Of a stretch of 64,000 bases of DNA, positions 25,978 to 36,641 are shown in pieces. Each line of letters starts with the position of its first letter. Position 1 is the first letter of the stretch. The notes under the pieces were generated by a model, which ran no database searches, was not told where the DNA came from, and worked only from the letters and a program-made list of their open reading frames with translations. The stretch is from Pirellulaceae bacterium (GTDB lineage: Bacteria; Planctomycetota; Planctomycetia; Pirellulales; Pirellulaceae). The position numbers were made by a program, and so were the translations under genes. Location: positions 186,001-250,000 of the forward strand of contig JAHBXS010000004.1 in NCBI GenBank assembly GCA_019636375.1, given 5' to 3'.

Positions 25978-27330
25978 CTAGTATTGAAGACCGCTTGCGG
26001 CATTTAATCGGACTTGATGAATTTCCACTTGGATTCGCTCGGCTAAGAACTCGGCAGTTAGTTGCATGAGTTGCATGCGGCGTTCCAAGTGCTGAGCGAA
26101 ATCCAAAGGGGTTTCGTCTTTGGCTTTTTCTGATGCGACGATGGAATCGAATAGAATCTCGATCTCACGGTACTTCAGTTCTGAGACCTCGGTGTGATGG
26201 ACGACCGCATTATGGGCGTCGCGGACCTCCATTTCGATCTCACGGCGTTTGAGCGCCGCGAGTTCCAGCAATTGTCGTTGCCTTTGTTGAGAGGTCTGCT
26301 GCTTGAGGCATTCAATCTCGGCCTTCAAAGCACACTGCCAGAATTTCGCCGGACCTGGAAATCCGGGGGTAATACCTAAGAGAGGTTGGGGACTTCCGGC
26401 AAATCCGCTGAGAGAGTCTTCGGAAATTTGATGAGCCCCTCCCGCGAGGGTTTCAATCGCTTGCAAATCGCCGCGACAAGTTGCGGACACGAGATAGAAG
26501 TCGATTGGTTGCAACTCGGCATTGGGTTGAGTCCCCATCTCTCCCCAAATCGGATATCGCGAATCCGTATTCAAATGGAGCAAAAACTCGAGGCCTCCCG
26601 TGGCTCGTTGTTGTTGGTATTTTAGCTCGGAGAGTTTTTGATCGAGTTGTAGCTCTTGACGTTCAAGTTCTGACGTATCACCAGGGATGGAAAAACCATT
26701 GTCACGAAATTTTTTGACGACTTCGCTAGATTCAGCGAGAATCTCACGTGACTCGGCAATGAGGGGTTGGACCGCGTAGATTTGCATGAGATTTAAGAGA
26801 GTCTCTTCGGACTTGGCAGCGTGGAGCGCTCGTTCGTAGTTCTCCCGTTGTGTCATCGCTAAAACGAGGGGATGTTGCGGGCTCAATCGGCAACTCAGCC
26901 ATTCGCGATGTTGCATGATTTGATTCGCCAGGGGGGAGCTCAGTTGACCTAAGCGGCGGCACTCATCCCGGTGAAGTTGTCGAACCTTTTCTGGATCGGA
27001 GTCTGCTATTGGCCACCCTAGGATCGTTTGATCGAGATCAGGGAGTTGCATGGCCGCTCGATCGGCGAAGGGAATCAATCGTAATTCGTTTTTAGCCTCT
27101 ACGATTTCGACGGGCGGCAAGGCGCACGAGGTCCTCGTTTTCCCTTTGTGGGCACACCCTCCCCCCCCGAACAGGAGCAGGCACAACAAAAACGGTGCCA
27201 CCCATTTATTCACAAAAAGTGCCACCCACTTTTTCTGGGGTACGGGAAACGCCTGGGTTTTGGCATGCGCAGCGGCAATTTGCCGAGTTGGCAATGTCCG
27301 TTTGAGCGAATTTCCGGTGGCGGTGTGCAT
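25978..27330 (-). CDS. TolC-like coiled-coil lipoprotein
   Basis: A 450-residue protein with a late signal peptide (PFLLCLLLFGGGGC) and lipobox GGGC at about residue 60, then long helices (about 180-260 and 320-440). The general pattern recalls outer-membrane efflux (TolC) proteins, though no clear beta-barrel strands are visible. A repeat-like DNA segment (27190-27236) is translated into KKWVALFVNKWVAPF just before the signal peptide, so the true N-terminus is unsure; the ATG at 27330 is used here. The function as an efflux channel component is inferred. Confidence 0.55.
   Translation of the reverse strand: MHTATGNSLKRTLPTRQIAAAHAKTQAFPVPQKKWVALFVNKWVAPFLLCLLLFGGGGCAHKGKTRTSCALPPVEIVEAKNELRLIPFADRAAMQLPDLDQTILGWPIADSDPEKVRQLHRDECRRLGQLSSPLANQIMQHREWLSCRLSPQHPLVLAMTQRENYERALHAAKSEETLLNLMQIYAVQPLIAESREILAESSEVVKKFRDNGFSIPGDTSELERQELQLDQKLSELKYQQQRATGGLEFLLHLNTDSRYPIWGEMGTQPNAELQPIDFYLVSATCRGDLQAIETLAGGAHQISEDSLSGFAGSPQPLLGITPGFPGPAKFWQCALKAEIECLKQQTSQQRQRQLLELAALKRREIEMEVRDAHNAVVHHTEVSELKYREIEILFDSIVASEKAKDETPLDFAQHLERRMQLMQLTAEFLAERIQVEIHQVRLNAASGLQY
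27190..27236. repeat. Repeat inserted in the signal-peptide region
   Basis: Two copies of GTGCCACCCA(T/C)T (27195-27206 and 27219-27230) separated by an A/T-rich spacer and flanked by A runs. On the minus strand it reads AAAGTGGGTGGCAC twice. The whole is in frame in the coding region of the lipoprotein gene. It looks like a dispersed repeat, but no second copy exists in this window. Confidence 0.5.
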
Positions 27331-27750
27331 GGGTATCAGCAAATTCCAAGGGATGCCGAAAAAGCGGCTTCTTCGGAATCTATCGACGGCACTGGTTGTT
27401 CACTTTGGTCGAATTCTCCGAAAAATCAGGGCTATTTCGCCGTCGTTTAACCTGGTAATTTATGCCGCCGCACAACCCGCAAACTTCGCCAAGACGTATT
27501 CAAAAGAGGACAAACCGTCAAGCCATTGGTTGTATCCATTGCCCTGGTTTTCGCTCGCCGGCAATTAAAAAATGATAACTCGATATCGTGTACAGACTTC
27601 CGCTAGCCTTTAATCCATCGACAATTCCTTCAGTTCCGTAGCAAGTATGTCCTAGCTTGGTTCCGTCATCGTCGGATTCGGTTGTTGATGGAATTTAGCT
27701 AGAATACGTCGCGAATGAGTTCTGGCTTCTCAGGTTGGTTTGAAAATTAA
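27331..27750. other. Intergenic region between diverging genes
   Basis: About 420 bp between the TolC-like lipoprotein gene (minus) and corA (plus). It must hold the promoters of both. No clear promoter boxes, hairpins or RNA gene were recognised. Confidence 0.4.
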
Positions 27751-28878
27751 ATGGCTCGCAAATCTCGCCGACGAAAACGAAAATATGCTGTCAACGTACG
27801 TAATCGGTTTAAACCGCCGGGACTGGTAACGCCCTCCGAGGAAGCTCGCCCGAGTCTTTGGCAAATCATCGCTTATGGTGGAGGGGAGGTCTATCAAGAA
27901 TCACAATGTACTTTGGAGCGAATTCGAGAACTTCATCAGACGCATCCAAAAATCTGGCTGAACATTGACGGGCTAAAAGATGCAGCCTTCCTTACTGGGC
28001 TAGGGGAAATTTTCGGGCTTCATCCGCTTGCGTTGGAGGACACCGTCAATCAACATCAATTGGCCAAATGTGAGGACTACGGCGAATCGATTTTTTTCGT
28101 TTCGCGAATGCTCAACATTGAGCCCCAATTGGAATCAGAGCAACTCTGCCTGTTTTTGGGCAAGGATTTTGTGATCACGGTCCAAGAAATCCCCGGCGAT
28201 TGTTTCCAGGCGGTTCGTGATCGACTCCATAAAAATGCAGGGCGACTGGTCACAAGTCCACCGGATTACCTCGCCTATTCGATTCTTGATTCCATCGTCG
28301 ACTCGTATTTTCCAATTGTGGATCGGTTGGCAGACCGTTTAGATGAAATCGAGGATGTAATCGGACAGAGACCGTCCCAATCGCTATTGAAGCAACTCCA
28401 CGCGATTCGTAACGATTTGTTGACAATTCGTCGTGCGATTCGCCCGTTACGCGATGCGGTTAACCAATTGATTCGCGAAACAACAGGTCTAATTCAAGGA
28501 GAAACGCGATTGTTCTTGCGCGATTGTTACGATCATTGCCAGCAACTGATTGAACTCGTGGAAACCTATCGTGACTTGTGTTCCGACATGCGTGATTATC
28601 ATTTGTCGATGGTCAGTTTGAGGATGAATGAGATCATGAAAGTGTTGACCATCATCGCCACAATTTTCATTCCACTCAGCTTTGTCGCCAGCATTTATGG
28701 GATGAATTTTAATACGGATAGTCCTTGGAATATGCCGGAATTGAATTGGCCGTTTGGGTATGTGTTTGCCTTAAGCTTGATGCTCGCGATGGCCCTGGGA
28801 TTTGTGTTTTACTTTTGGCGGAGTGGGTGGATTTTTGCCAACGAAACCGATAGTGGCGATCATAACGGCCAAACTTGA
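27751..28878 (+). CDS. corA: CorA-family magnesium/cobalt transporter
   Basis: A 375-residue CorA. It has a basic N-terminus, a large cytoplasmic alpha/beta domain, the long stalk helix (YDHCQQLIELVETYRDLCSD) and two C-terminal membrane helices. The ion-selectivity motif YGMN is at 316-319 after the first helix. CorA pentamers carry Mg2+ and Co2+ through the inner membrane. The acidic C-terminal tail DSGDHNGQT is unusual. The glycosyltransferase gene starts 66 bp further on. Confidence 0.95.
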   Translation: MARKSRRRKRKYAVNVRNRFKPPGLVTPSEEARPSLWQIIAYGGGEVYQESQCTLERIRELHQTHPKIWLNIDGLKDAAFLTGLGEIFGLHPLALEDTVNQHQLAKCEDYGESIFFVSRMLNIEPQLESEQLCLFLGKDFVITVQEIPGDCFQAVRDRLHKNAGRLVTSPPDYLAYSILDSIVDSYFPIVDRLADRLDEIEDVIGQRPSQSLLKQLHAIRNDLLTIRRAIRPLRDAVNQLIRETTGLIQGETRLFLRDCYDHCQQLIELVETYRDLCSDMRDYHLSMVSLRMNEIMKVLTIIATIFIPLSFVASIYGMNFNTDSPWNMPELNWPFGYVFALSLMLAMALGFVFYFWRSGWIFANETDSGDHNGQT

Positions 28879-28944
28879 GATTCCGTTGAATGCCACTTAT
28901 TCTTTAAACACCAAACCGGTATTTCGTGCAAATCTTGCATACCG

Positions 28945-30201
28945 ATGCTTGAAGTCCTCAATTACGTCGTCCCGTCGCTGCTCATGGCACTGATCATAGG
29001 GCAAGGGGTTTACGTTGCGCTGTATTTAAGAATGCGTCGGCGCGAAAATCTCGTAACCGATTCAAACTTCTTGCCGCCGGCCAGCGTGATTCTGTGTTTG
29101 CGGGGGCGCGATCCGACCCTTCTCCGTTGTCTTAAGGCCATTGAAGCACAAGACTATCCAGACTTCGAATTGACAGTCGTCTTTGATTCGACCGATGACC
29201 CGGCCTATCAAGTTGTCGAAGCCTTTCGCGAACGAACCGCAATCAAAATTCGCACCCTCGTCATTCCCCAGTATTCGGGTCAATGCGGCATGAAATGCGA
29301 GGCATTGATTTGTGCGATTGAAAATCTCGATCCGCGGCACGAAGTCGTCGCCTTGATCGATGCCGATTCTATCGCCGCGCCAAATTGGTTGCGTGTGATG
29401 GTGGGACCATTGGCTGATACAAGTGTGGGGGCCGTGACCGGAGATCGGTGGTTCGAGCCGAATCATGAATTTGCGAGTATCACCCGAGCGGTCTGGAATG
29501 CGGCAGCCATCGTACAAATGAATCTCTATCGCATTGCCTGGGGCGGTTCATTGGCGATGAGATCGGACACCATCCAGCGTTTGGGCATTTTGGATGTTTG
29601 GCGGAAAACGTTTTGTGAAGACACGGTGCTCGTCGATCTATTTCGTCGTGAAAACTTGACGGTTGTCCGCCCGCGACAGGCGGTGGTCTTCAATGAAGAA
29701 TCGATCGCTTGGAAGAATCTGCATTTTTGGATCGCTCGGCAGTTGCTTACGGTTCGCTTGCACAACGACAAGTGGCCGTTTGTGTTTGGACATGGTCTGC
29801 TTGTTGGATTGACGCTCCTAATGTGTTTTCTACTCATGATCGTCGATTTGTCAATAGGCAAATTGGCGGTTGCTGCAGGTGTCGCGAGCACGACGTTATT
29901 GGCAGAGTTGATAAACTTTGGCCTTGTCGCGCTCATCGCACGAGAAAATGTGTCGATCCTTCGGGAACAAGGTCAAATTGTGGGCGAATCTGCGATTCGT
30001 CGTCAGTGGTGGCGTTGGTTGTTGGCGATACCGTTAACTCAGATCACCCATTTCTTGTCGACGCTACGTGCTGTACGGATGCCTTATGTCATCTGGCGAG
30101 GAATCGAATACAAGGTCACAAAGGACCGGGTGGAACTCGTGCGATACCGCACATTTTCGGACCGAAATGTTCAAGCACCAGACGACGCCTCGTTGCAGTA
30201 G
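28945..30201 (+). CDS. Membrane-bound family 2 glycosyltransferase
   Basis: A 418-residue processive-type GT2. One N-terminal transmembrane segment (about 8-28) precedes the GT-A domain (residues about 45-270) with the DAD motif (VALIDADSIAAP), then two to three C-terminal membrane helices (about 275-325, 355-375). The layout resembles cellulose-synthase/HpnI/ceramide glucosyltransferase-type enzymes. The donor sugar and acceptor are unknown. Follows corA closely in the same direction. Confidence 0.85.
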   Translation: MLEVLNYVVPSLLMALIIGQGVYVALYLRMRRRENLVTDSNFLPPASVILCLRGRDPTLLRCLKAIEAQDYPDFELTVVFDSTDDPAYQVVEAFRERTAIKIRTLVIPQYSGQCGMKCEALICAIENLDPRHEVVALIDADSIAAPNWLRVMVGPLADTSVGAVTGDRWFEPNHEFASITRAVWNAAAIVQMNLYRIAWGGSLAMRSDTIQRLGILDVWRKTFCEDTVLVDLFRRENLTVVRPRQAVVFNEESIAWKNLHFWIARQLLTVRLHNDKWPFVFGHGLLVGLTLLMCFLLMIVDLSIGKLAVAAGVASTTLLAELINFGLVALIARENVSILREQGQIVGESAIRRQWWRWLLAIPLTQITHFLSTLRAVRMPYVIWRGIEYKVTKDRVELVRYRTFSDRNVQAPDDASLQ

Positions 30202-30292
30202 TCGTTCCTCGATCCCTGAAACTCGGCTACCACGCACCTTTTCTGTTCGACTACAATGGAGTTCGTTGTCATCTTGAAAGGACGTTATCGAA

Positions 30293-33200
30293 ATGAAACA
30301 GCAGATCGTTTCTTCGTGCAAAGTTTCTCGCGGAATTTTTTCGGCGTGTTGGGTGCTCATTGTGGTAGCAGGCTTAACGTCGGCGGCTTACGGGCAAGAT
30401 CGCCTCAGTTACAACCGCGACATCAAGCCGATCTTGGCTGACAAATGTTTTGCCTGTCATGGGCTTGACGAACAAACTCGCGAGGCCGGTTTGCGGCTCG
30501 ATACTTTTTTGGGAGCCACGAGCGAAGAGTCTGGCTCGGCGGCCATTGTCCCAGGTGATCTTGAGGAAAGTGAATTGTGGGCGAGGATCACTTCGGATGA
30601 TCCTGACGACATCATGCCTCCTCCAAACTCTCACAAAGAACTGACGGCTGATGAAATTGCGAAGCTCAAACGTTGGATCGAAGAAGGGGCGGAGTATGAA
30701 GAGCACTGGTCCTTTCAGCCCATTGTTCGTCTGGAGCCACCAACGGAGGGGAGCGAAAATCTCAACCCGATTGATGGCTTTATCCGTGAGAAACTGAAAT
30801 CACACGGATTGGGGCTTGCCCCAAACGCCGACCGCGCTGTGCTGATCCGCCGGGTTGCGTTCACGCTGACTGGACTGCCACCGACCGTTGAAGATGTCAA
30901 TCAGTTCTTGGCCGACGAATCGCCAGATGCTTACGAGGCGATGGTCGATCGATTTCTGGCTTCGCCTCATTATGGCGAAGAGATGGCTAGGCACTGGCTC
31001 GACCTCGCTAGGTATGGCGATACACATGGCTTGCATCTGGACAACGAACGGCAAATGTGGGCTTATCGCGATTGGGTCGTGAAGAGTTTCAATCGAAACC
31101 AATCGTTCGATCAGTTTACAATCGAGCAACTCGCAGGAGACCTCCTTCCTGAACCGACAACCGAACAATTGGTTGCCACCGGCTTTAATCGCTGCAATGT
31201 GACAACAAGTGAAGGGGGGGCAATCGATGCCGAGTTTCGTTACCGGTACGCGGTTGATCGCACTTCGACGATGGCTGAAACTTGGCTGGGTTTGACTGCA
31301 GGATGTGCTGTTTGCCATGACCACAAGTTCGATCCGATTTCGACCAAAGAATTTTATTCGCTGTATGCTTTTTTCAATTCAGCAGCCGATCCTGCGATGG
31401 ACGGTAATGCCTTGTTGACCAACCCCATTTTGAGACTCACTCAACCGACTGATGAGGAACGGCTTGCGGAATACGACCGGCAGATCGTTGCTGCGGAGGC
31501 AGAGCTAGAACAGCTGGTTGCTCAAGTCATCTACAACGATCCTGCTACAATGCCAGAACCACCGGCGGCGATGGCCGTCGAACAGATTTGGTTTGACGAA
31601 GAATTCCCCACGGGAGGCCGCATTTCACATCATGGTCATGCAACTCAGTTTGTTTCTCAAAGTGACGGGGCTCCGACCTTTAAGGGAACGCGGGCACTGA
31701 AGCGAACGGCAAATGGACTTGGCCAAGACGTCTGGGAGGGGGCTCCTTCTCCGTTGGTCTTACCTCAAGACGGCATCTTGTTTGCATGGGTTTACCTTGA
31801 TCCAGAGAATCCCCCTCAAGCCGTGATGCTGCAATTCTTCCGCAATGGTTGGAATCATCGCGCGGTTTGGGGAGACATCAATACGATTCCTTGGGGGCGT
31901 CCAAATACTCCTGAGCGATTTCATGTCGGCTCACTTCCAGAACTGGGAGTCTGGGCCAAGCTGGAGGTAGCGCTCGACAAGGTGGGTCTGACTTCCGGCG
32001 ATCAGCTTACCGGATTTGCAACGACTCAAATTGATGGGACGGTCTTCTGGGATTATGTGGGGGTTGAAGGAGTTAGCGATCCGACAACCGACCCCACTAG
32101 CTCGTTTACCCGCTGGTGGGAAGCGGTCCAGGGAAAAGACCTTTCCGACCTCCCAGCAAACCTCAAACAAATCGCCAAGGCGGGGCCCAATGCCGAAGCC
32201 GCACCCGAATTGATTGAGCAACTACGCCGCCATTTTTTAAAGACGGTTTGCAACGACACGAAAGAAACCTTCGCGCCCAAACTTGCACAAATCCGAGAAC
32301 TCCGCCAAGCCCGTTCGAACTTTGATCAACAAATCCCGCGGACATTTATCTTTCGCAACACTGATCAACCACGTGAAAGCTTCGTGATGCAGCGGGGGCA
32401 GTACGACCAGCCTGGGGAAAAGGTTGAACCCGGAGTACCTGCCGTGCTACCACCGCTTAAACGTCAGGACGAAACTCGGTCCCCCAATCGCTTGGATCTC
32501 GCCGAGTGGATTGTCTCGGATGAGAACCCACTCACAGCCAGAGTCATTGTGAATCGGTATTGGCAACAAGTATTCGGAGTCGGCCTTGTAAAAAGCAGCG
32601 GCGACTTTGGAACTCAAGGCGAACTGCCTTCACATCCTGAGCTCATGGATTTTTTGGCGTCCGAGTTTCGCGATTCGGGCTGGGACGTCAAGGCCCTGAT
32701 GCGGTTGATGCTGACCTCGGATACGTTTCGCCAGAACTCATCGGTCACTCCGGAACTCCTCGAACTAGACCCGGAGAATCGCCTGCTTGCTCGCGGCCCA
32801 CGGTTTCGGTTGGATGCCGAACAGATTCGTGACAACGTACTGTTTGTCAGTGGGTTGATGGATAAAACGTTTGGCGGAAAAGGGGTTAAACCGTACCAGC
32901 CCCCCAATGTTTGGGAGCCGGTCGGCTACATCGATTCCAATACGCGGAATTACAAACAAGATTCAGGCTCGGCTCTCTACCGTAGGAGTTTGTACACTTT
33001 CTTCAAACGGACGGTACCTCCGCCGTTCATGGTAAACTTCGACGCTCCCAATCGCGAACAACCCTGCAGTCGCCGCGAGCGCAGCAACACGCCACTTCAG
33101 GCACTTCAGCTACTGAACGACGTCCAACATGTCGAGGCCGCCCGTGCATTGGCAGAACGAGTCCTTTTAGCCGAACAGGCCGACTCAGATGAATCAAAAC

Positions 33201-33439
33201 TCGTGTTGATCTACAAAATCGTTTTGGCTCGCGAGCCGAGACCGGTTGAGCTGGAGATTTTGATGCAACAACTCTCCCTGCACGTTCAACGGTACGAAGT
33301 AGACGGTGAAGGTGCCGAGGCCTTAGTCAGCCAAGGCGAATCGAAACGCGATTCGGCATTGCCTGCGGCCCGACTGGCAGCCTTCACCCTAATTTCGAGT
33401 ACGGTTTTGAATTTGGATGAAACCGTTAATCGCAACTAA
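30293..33439 (+). CDS. PSCyt1/DUF1549/DUF1553 secreted protein
   Basis: A 1048-residue exported protein typical of Planctomycetes. Signal peptide about residues 1-37. Residues about 40-145 form a PSCyt1 cytochrome-like domain with the haem motif CFACH. DUF1549 follows (about 160-360, [34 protein letters not shown]). A concanavalin-like beta domain lies about 420-570 ([13 protein letters not shown]). DUF1553 covers about 740-1010 ([22 protein letters not shown]). Such proteins are thought to act in polysaccharide or sulfated-glycan breakdown together with DUF1501 partners. AAGGA lies before the ATG, and the DUF1501 gene follows after 23 bp. Confidence 0.93.
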   Translation: MKQQIVSSCKVSRGIFSACWVLIVVAGLTSAAYGQDRLSYNRDIKPILADKCFACHGLDEQTREAGLRLDTFLGATSEESGSAAIVPGDLEESELWARITSDDPDDIMPPPNSHKELTADEIAKLKRWIEEGAEYEEHWSFQPIVRLEPPTEGSENLNPIDGFIREKLKSHGLGLAPNADRAVLIRRVAFTLTGLPPTVEDVNQFLADESPDAYEAMVDRFLASPHYGEEMARHWLDLARYGDTHGLHLDNERQMWAYRDWVVKSFNRNQSFDQFTIEQLAGDLLPEPTTEQLVATGFNRCNVTTSEGGAIDAEFRYRYAVDRTSTMAETWLGLTAGCAVCHDHKFDPISTKEFYSLYAFFNSAADPAMDGNALLTNPILRLTQPTDEERLAEYDRQIVAAEAELEQLVAQVIYNDPATMPEPPAAMAVEQIWFDEEFPTGGRISHHGHATQFVSQSDGAPTFKGTRALKRTANGLGQDVWEGAPSPLVLPQDGILFAWVYLDPENPPQAVMLQFFRNGWNHRAVWGDINTIPWGRPNTPERFHVGSLPELGVWAKLEVALDKVGLTSGDQLTGFATTQIDGTVFWDYVGVEGVSDPTTDPTSSFTRWWEAVQGKDLSDLPANLKQIAKAGPNAEAAPELIEQLRRHFLKTVCNDTKETFAPKLAQIRELRQARSNFDQQIPRTFIFRNTDQPRESFVMQRGQYDQPGEKVEPGVPAVLPPLKRQDETRSPNRLDLAEWIVSDENPLTARVIVNRYWQQVFGVGLVKSSGDFGTQGELPSHPELMDFLASEFRDSGWDVKALMRLMLTSDTFRQNSSVTPELLELDPENRLLARGPRFRLDAEQIRDNVLFVSGLMDKTFGGKGVKPYQPPNVWEPVGYIDSNTRNYKQDSGSALYRRSLYTFFKRTVPPPFMVNFDAPNREQPCSRRERSNTPLQALQLLNDVQHVEAARALAERVLLAEQADSDESKLVLIYKIVLAREPRPVELEILMQQLSLHVQRYEVDGEGAEALVSQGESKRDSALPAARLAAFTLISSTVLNLDETVNRN

Positions 33440-33462
33440 TTTCCTTCAGCAATAGAGAATCG

Positions 33463-34956
33463 ATGAATTCCTTACACGAACTTCAGTTACAACTGAATCG
33501 CCGCAACTTCTTTGGTGATTTCGGCTTGCGTTTTGGCGGCCTGACAACGGGGCTGTTGATGGGAGCCGCTTTAGGGTCCGGTGGCGTGGTTCATGGGCGG
33601 CAAGCAACCTCTGCCGACGATCGAGTCCATCCGCCACTTCCAGGCTTGCCTCACTTTCCTCCCAAGGCCAAGTCGGTGATTTACCTCCACATGAACGGAG
33701 GCCCCTCGCAGCTTGATACTTGGGATCATAAACCCGATTTGCACAAATTCTTTGACCAAGAACTCCCCCCCAGCGTCCAAGGTGGGCAACGCCTTTCAAC
33801 CATGACCAGTGGGCAGTCCCGATTTCCTGTAGCGCCTTCTAAATACCGGTTCCAACAAAAGGGCCAAGCAGGGGTTTGGGTCAACATGGATTTGTTCCCA
33901 CATTGTGCGGACATCGTTGACGATATTGCTTTGGTTCGCTCCGTGCATACCAACGCCATCAATCACGATCCGGCCTGCACTTACGTGATGACCGGATCGG
34001 AAATTCCTGGCAAGGCGAGTCTTGGCTCATGGTTGGCGTATGGATTGGGAAGTGAAAACAATGACCTGCCAGCGTTTGTGGTGTTTACCCCGAAATATCC
34101 ACTTGACAGCAACGGTCAAGCCCTTTTCAGTCGCATGTGGAGCAGCGGGTTTTTGCCAACTCGTTTCAATGGAGTCGCACTCAGGGGGAGCGGTGATCCT
34201 GTACTGTATTTGCCCAATCCCGAAGGGGTTTCTGCCAGCGACCGTCGTTTGATGCTGGACTCGCTGCAACAACTCAATCAACAGAACCATCAACTTTACG
34301 GTGACCCAGAAATTCTGACGCGAATCGCTCAGTATGAAATGGCGTTTCGGATGCAGACAAGCGTTCCCGAGCTCACGGACATCAGCCAAGAGACCGCTGA
34401 GACTCTGGAAATGTATGGGCCAGACGTTAACAGTCCTGGTTCGTTCGCCCACAGTGCCTTGTTGGCCCGTCGTCTCGTCCAACGGGGCGTTCGTGTCGTG
34501 CAGTTGCTGCATCGCGGATGGGACCAACATTCGGACCTCCCCTATCAAATTGGAAATCAATGTCGTCAAACGGATCAACCAGTTGCAGCACTGATTAAAG
34601 ACCTTAAACAACGTGGGATGCTGAACGACACCTTGGTGGTTTGGGGAGGCGAGTTTGGACGCACCGTGTATTCCCAGGGCCAATTGTCCAAGGAAAATTA
34701 CGGGCGGGATCACCATCCGAGAAATTTCTGCATGTGGCTGGCAGGCGGCGGGATTCGTGGAGGAGTCGTGCATGGCGAGACAGACGACTTCAGCTATAAC
34801 GTCGTGGATGCCCCCGTCCATATCAACGACATCAACGCCACGATTCTGCATTGCCTCGGGATCGATCACGAACGCTTCTCATTCAAGTTCCAAGGCCTCG
34901 ACCAACGCCTCACCGGGGTCGAACCCCAAAGAGTCATTACCGAAATCTTGGCATAA
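33463..34956 (+). CDS. DUF1501 family protein
   Basis: A 497-residue protein of the sulfatase-like DUF1501 family. The N-terminus [22 protein letters not shown] is a twin-arginine-like signal. Metal-binding-type motifs [33 protein letters not shown] and [14 protein letters not shown] followed by DHHP are characteristic. Fold and motifs are those of alkaline-phosphatase-like enzymes. It is the standard operon partner of PSCyt1/DUF1549/DUF1553 proteins, consistent with the 23-bp gap upstream. Confidence 0.93.
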   Translation: MNSLHELQLQLNRRNFFGDFGLRFGGLTTGLLMGAALGSGGVVHGRQATSADDRVHPPLPGLPHFPPKAKSVIYLHMNGGPSQLDTWDHKPDLHKFFDQELPPSVQGGQRLSTMTSGQSRFPVAPSKYRFQQKGQAGVWVNMDLFPHCADIVDDIALVRSVHTNAINHDPACTYVMTGSEIPGKASLGSWLAYGLGSENNDLPAFVVFTPKYPLDSNGQALFSRMWSSGFLPTRFNGVALRGSGDPVLYLPNPEGVSASDRRLMLDSLQQLNQQNHQLYGDPEILTRIAQYEMAFRMQTSVPELTDISQETAETLEMYGPDVNSPGSFAHSALLARRLVQRGVRVVQLLHRGWDQHSDLPYQIGNQCRQTDQPVAALIKDLKQRGMLNDTLVVWGGEFGRTVYSQGQLSKENYGRDHHPRNFCMWLAGGGIRGGVVHGETDDFSYNVVDAPVHINDINATILHCLGIDHERFSFKFQGLDQRLTGVEPQRVITEILA

Positions 34957-35033
34957 CAAGTGTTTTCCTAGAACCGATTGCAAACTCTGACGATTGATAA
35001 TGAGTTTGAAAACCTTTGCAAATGACTTTGCGA

Positions 35034-35509
35034 CTAGGCCTTTTTTAAGTTCCCAAGTTTGCCGATACGAAGTTCTGCAATTCGTTCGTTAACCTCAGAG
35101 TCGAATCGATCAAAACCTGGATTCCATACCTCTGGTTCGAAGATGTAATTGGATCCCAATTTGCAAGTCTTGAAACGAACATAGGGGATTTCGTCCGTTT
35201 CGTCTGCGCGATGCTCAGACCAACTCTCCACTTCCTCCCAATGGATCAGAAAGCTACCCGGGAAAAACGGGGTGGCTCGGTAGCTGAGCCAGTCGTTCCC
35301 TAAAACCACTCGGCTAAACAAATTGCGAGCCAAAATATAGCTCATCAAGCCGCCAAAGAAAAAAAAAAACATAATGAAAGCGTGTGATATCCAGAGAACA
35401 AAACCAATAAAATTCCAATAGCAAAAATTATCGTCGCGAATGCGAGACCAATCAGTCTGTTGACATGGTCCAACAAACGCGGCCGAAACAGTTTTTGGTG
35501 AGCTTTCAT
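35034..35509 (-). pseudogene. Small two-helix membrane protein with frameshift at a homopolymer
   Basis: Starts at ATG 35507-35509 after an AAGGGA site and reads MKAHQKLFRPRLLDHVNRLI then the hydrophobic stretch GLAFATIIFAIGILLVLFSG. At the run of 11 A (plus strand, about 35349-35359) the frame shifts; one more base would join it to FFGGLMSYILARNLFSRVVL and a soluble PH-like domain that ends at 35034. The downstream part alone is open as 112 codons from 35372. Either a real single-base loss, slippage-dependent expression, or a sequencing error. Function unknown. Confidence 0.6.
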
Positions 35510-35580
35510 TTTATCTTTCCCTTGATCAATCCACCAAACACTCGAATCTAAAAGCTACCTCGCTGTTTTCCGCCGACTAG

Positions 35581-36597
35581 TCAATCACCTTTCGCACCGA
35601 CCTTGAGATTGACGGCGACTTTGGACAGATAGATCGCGCTGCGTCCTTCATGGGATGAATAGTAGCTGACCCATAACATCTCGTCGTGCCAAACCATTCC
35701 AGCATAACTCGTGTCTCCTCCAGACGGGAAACGCAACGCCTCCACGAGGGTCCCTTTCTCGGGATCGAGCCAGCAGAGAGAAGTGCGGACGGGGGCGTCA
35801 TACAATCTGACGGCGGCAAGTAGTCTCCCGTCGGGTAAGCAGATCAATTCTGGGCCGCCAATTTGGACATTCAACTTTTTCCACGTCCAATCAGTGAACG
35901 GAGCGGACGCCTGACCGACAAAACCTTCGCGAGGTTCACCGTCTTGACGCAACAAGCAAAAGGCTTTGCCGTCTTTGGAAAGAACAATTGAAGTTTCGTT
36001 GGGATAAGTCCCCTCGACATTTACTTTTTCAATCAACCGGTCAAACTGTTTGCCGTCTCGACTGCTGAATAGGCTAAGCCCTCGGTTGTCATTGCCGCAG
36101 CCATAACCGAAGCCGAATGCCATACCATCATGCCAAGTGATCCGCCACAGCCAATTATCTCGCTCACCCACTTCGTGCCGCTCGCTCCATTGCCGCGCGT
36201 CGTCTGAGAACCAAACTAAGGATTGATGCCGATGGGTCATGGGCTGATGGAGACTCTCGGCCCCCAGCAACATCAACCGCCCATTCGGCATCACGGAAAC
36301 CTTAGCATCACGCAGATCGGAGTTAGCACTGCGGATTACAGCCGCCGATTCCCACTCGATACCGTCTTCGGACACGATCACCCGCAAGGCCCCGTCGGGA
36401 GAAACATGCGATCCCCCTTCGCGAAAAACGCAGATCCAGTGATCGTTATGCCGGATCAAATCCGTAAACGCATTATGCGGTGCCTGATCCCAAATTTTTC
36501 GAACCTCGATCAAACGAAGTTCATCGGGGTCATCAGTGCAAATGGGAGCCCATAATGCCAAATACAAAAGCCATAGGGCAGTAGAAGTGTTGCACAT
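35581..36597 (-). CDS. Secreted sialidase-like (BNR-repeat) protein
   Basis: A 338-residue protein with a short signal peptide (CNTSTALWLLYLALWAPIC). Repeats of the Asp-box/BNR kind are seen: SEDGIEWES, SDDARQWSE, SRDGKQFDR. These belong to the six-bladed propeller of exo-alpha-sialidases and related glycoside hydrolases. FREGGSHVSPDG near the N-terminus resembles the catalytic blade. Cleavage of sialic acid is not certain, since many such propellers act on other sugars. Next to the C25 peptidase gene on the same strand, 44 bp away. Confidence 0.8.
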   Translation of the reverse strand: MCNTSTALWLLYLALWAPICTDDPDELRLIEVRKIWDQAPHNAFTDLIRHNDHWICVFREGGSHVSPDGALRVIVSEDGIEWESAAVIRSANSDLRDAKVSVMPNGRLMLLGAESLHQPMTHRHQSLVWFSDDARQWSERHEVGERDNWLWRITWHDGMAFGFGYGCGNDNRGLSLFSSRDGKQFDRLIEKVNVEGTYPNETSIVLSKDGKAFCLLRQDGEPREGFVGQASAPFTDWTWKKLNVQIGGPELICLPDGRLLAAVRLYDAPVRTSLCWLDPEKGTLVEALRFPSGGDTSYAGMVWHDEMLWVSYYSSHEGRSAIYLSKVAVNLKVGAKGD

Positions 36598-36641
36598 TGG
36601 ATAATGTCTGATCTTTGCAAAAATAGGTGTTAACGGGTTGG

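Noticed and set aside
34027-34869. A minus-strand frame of 280 codons inside the DUF1501 gene.
   Set aside because: Antisense to a well-supported gene and without domain features.
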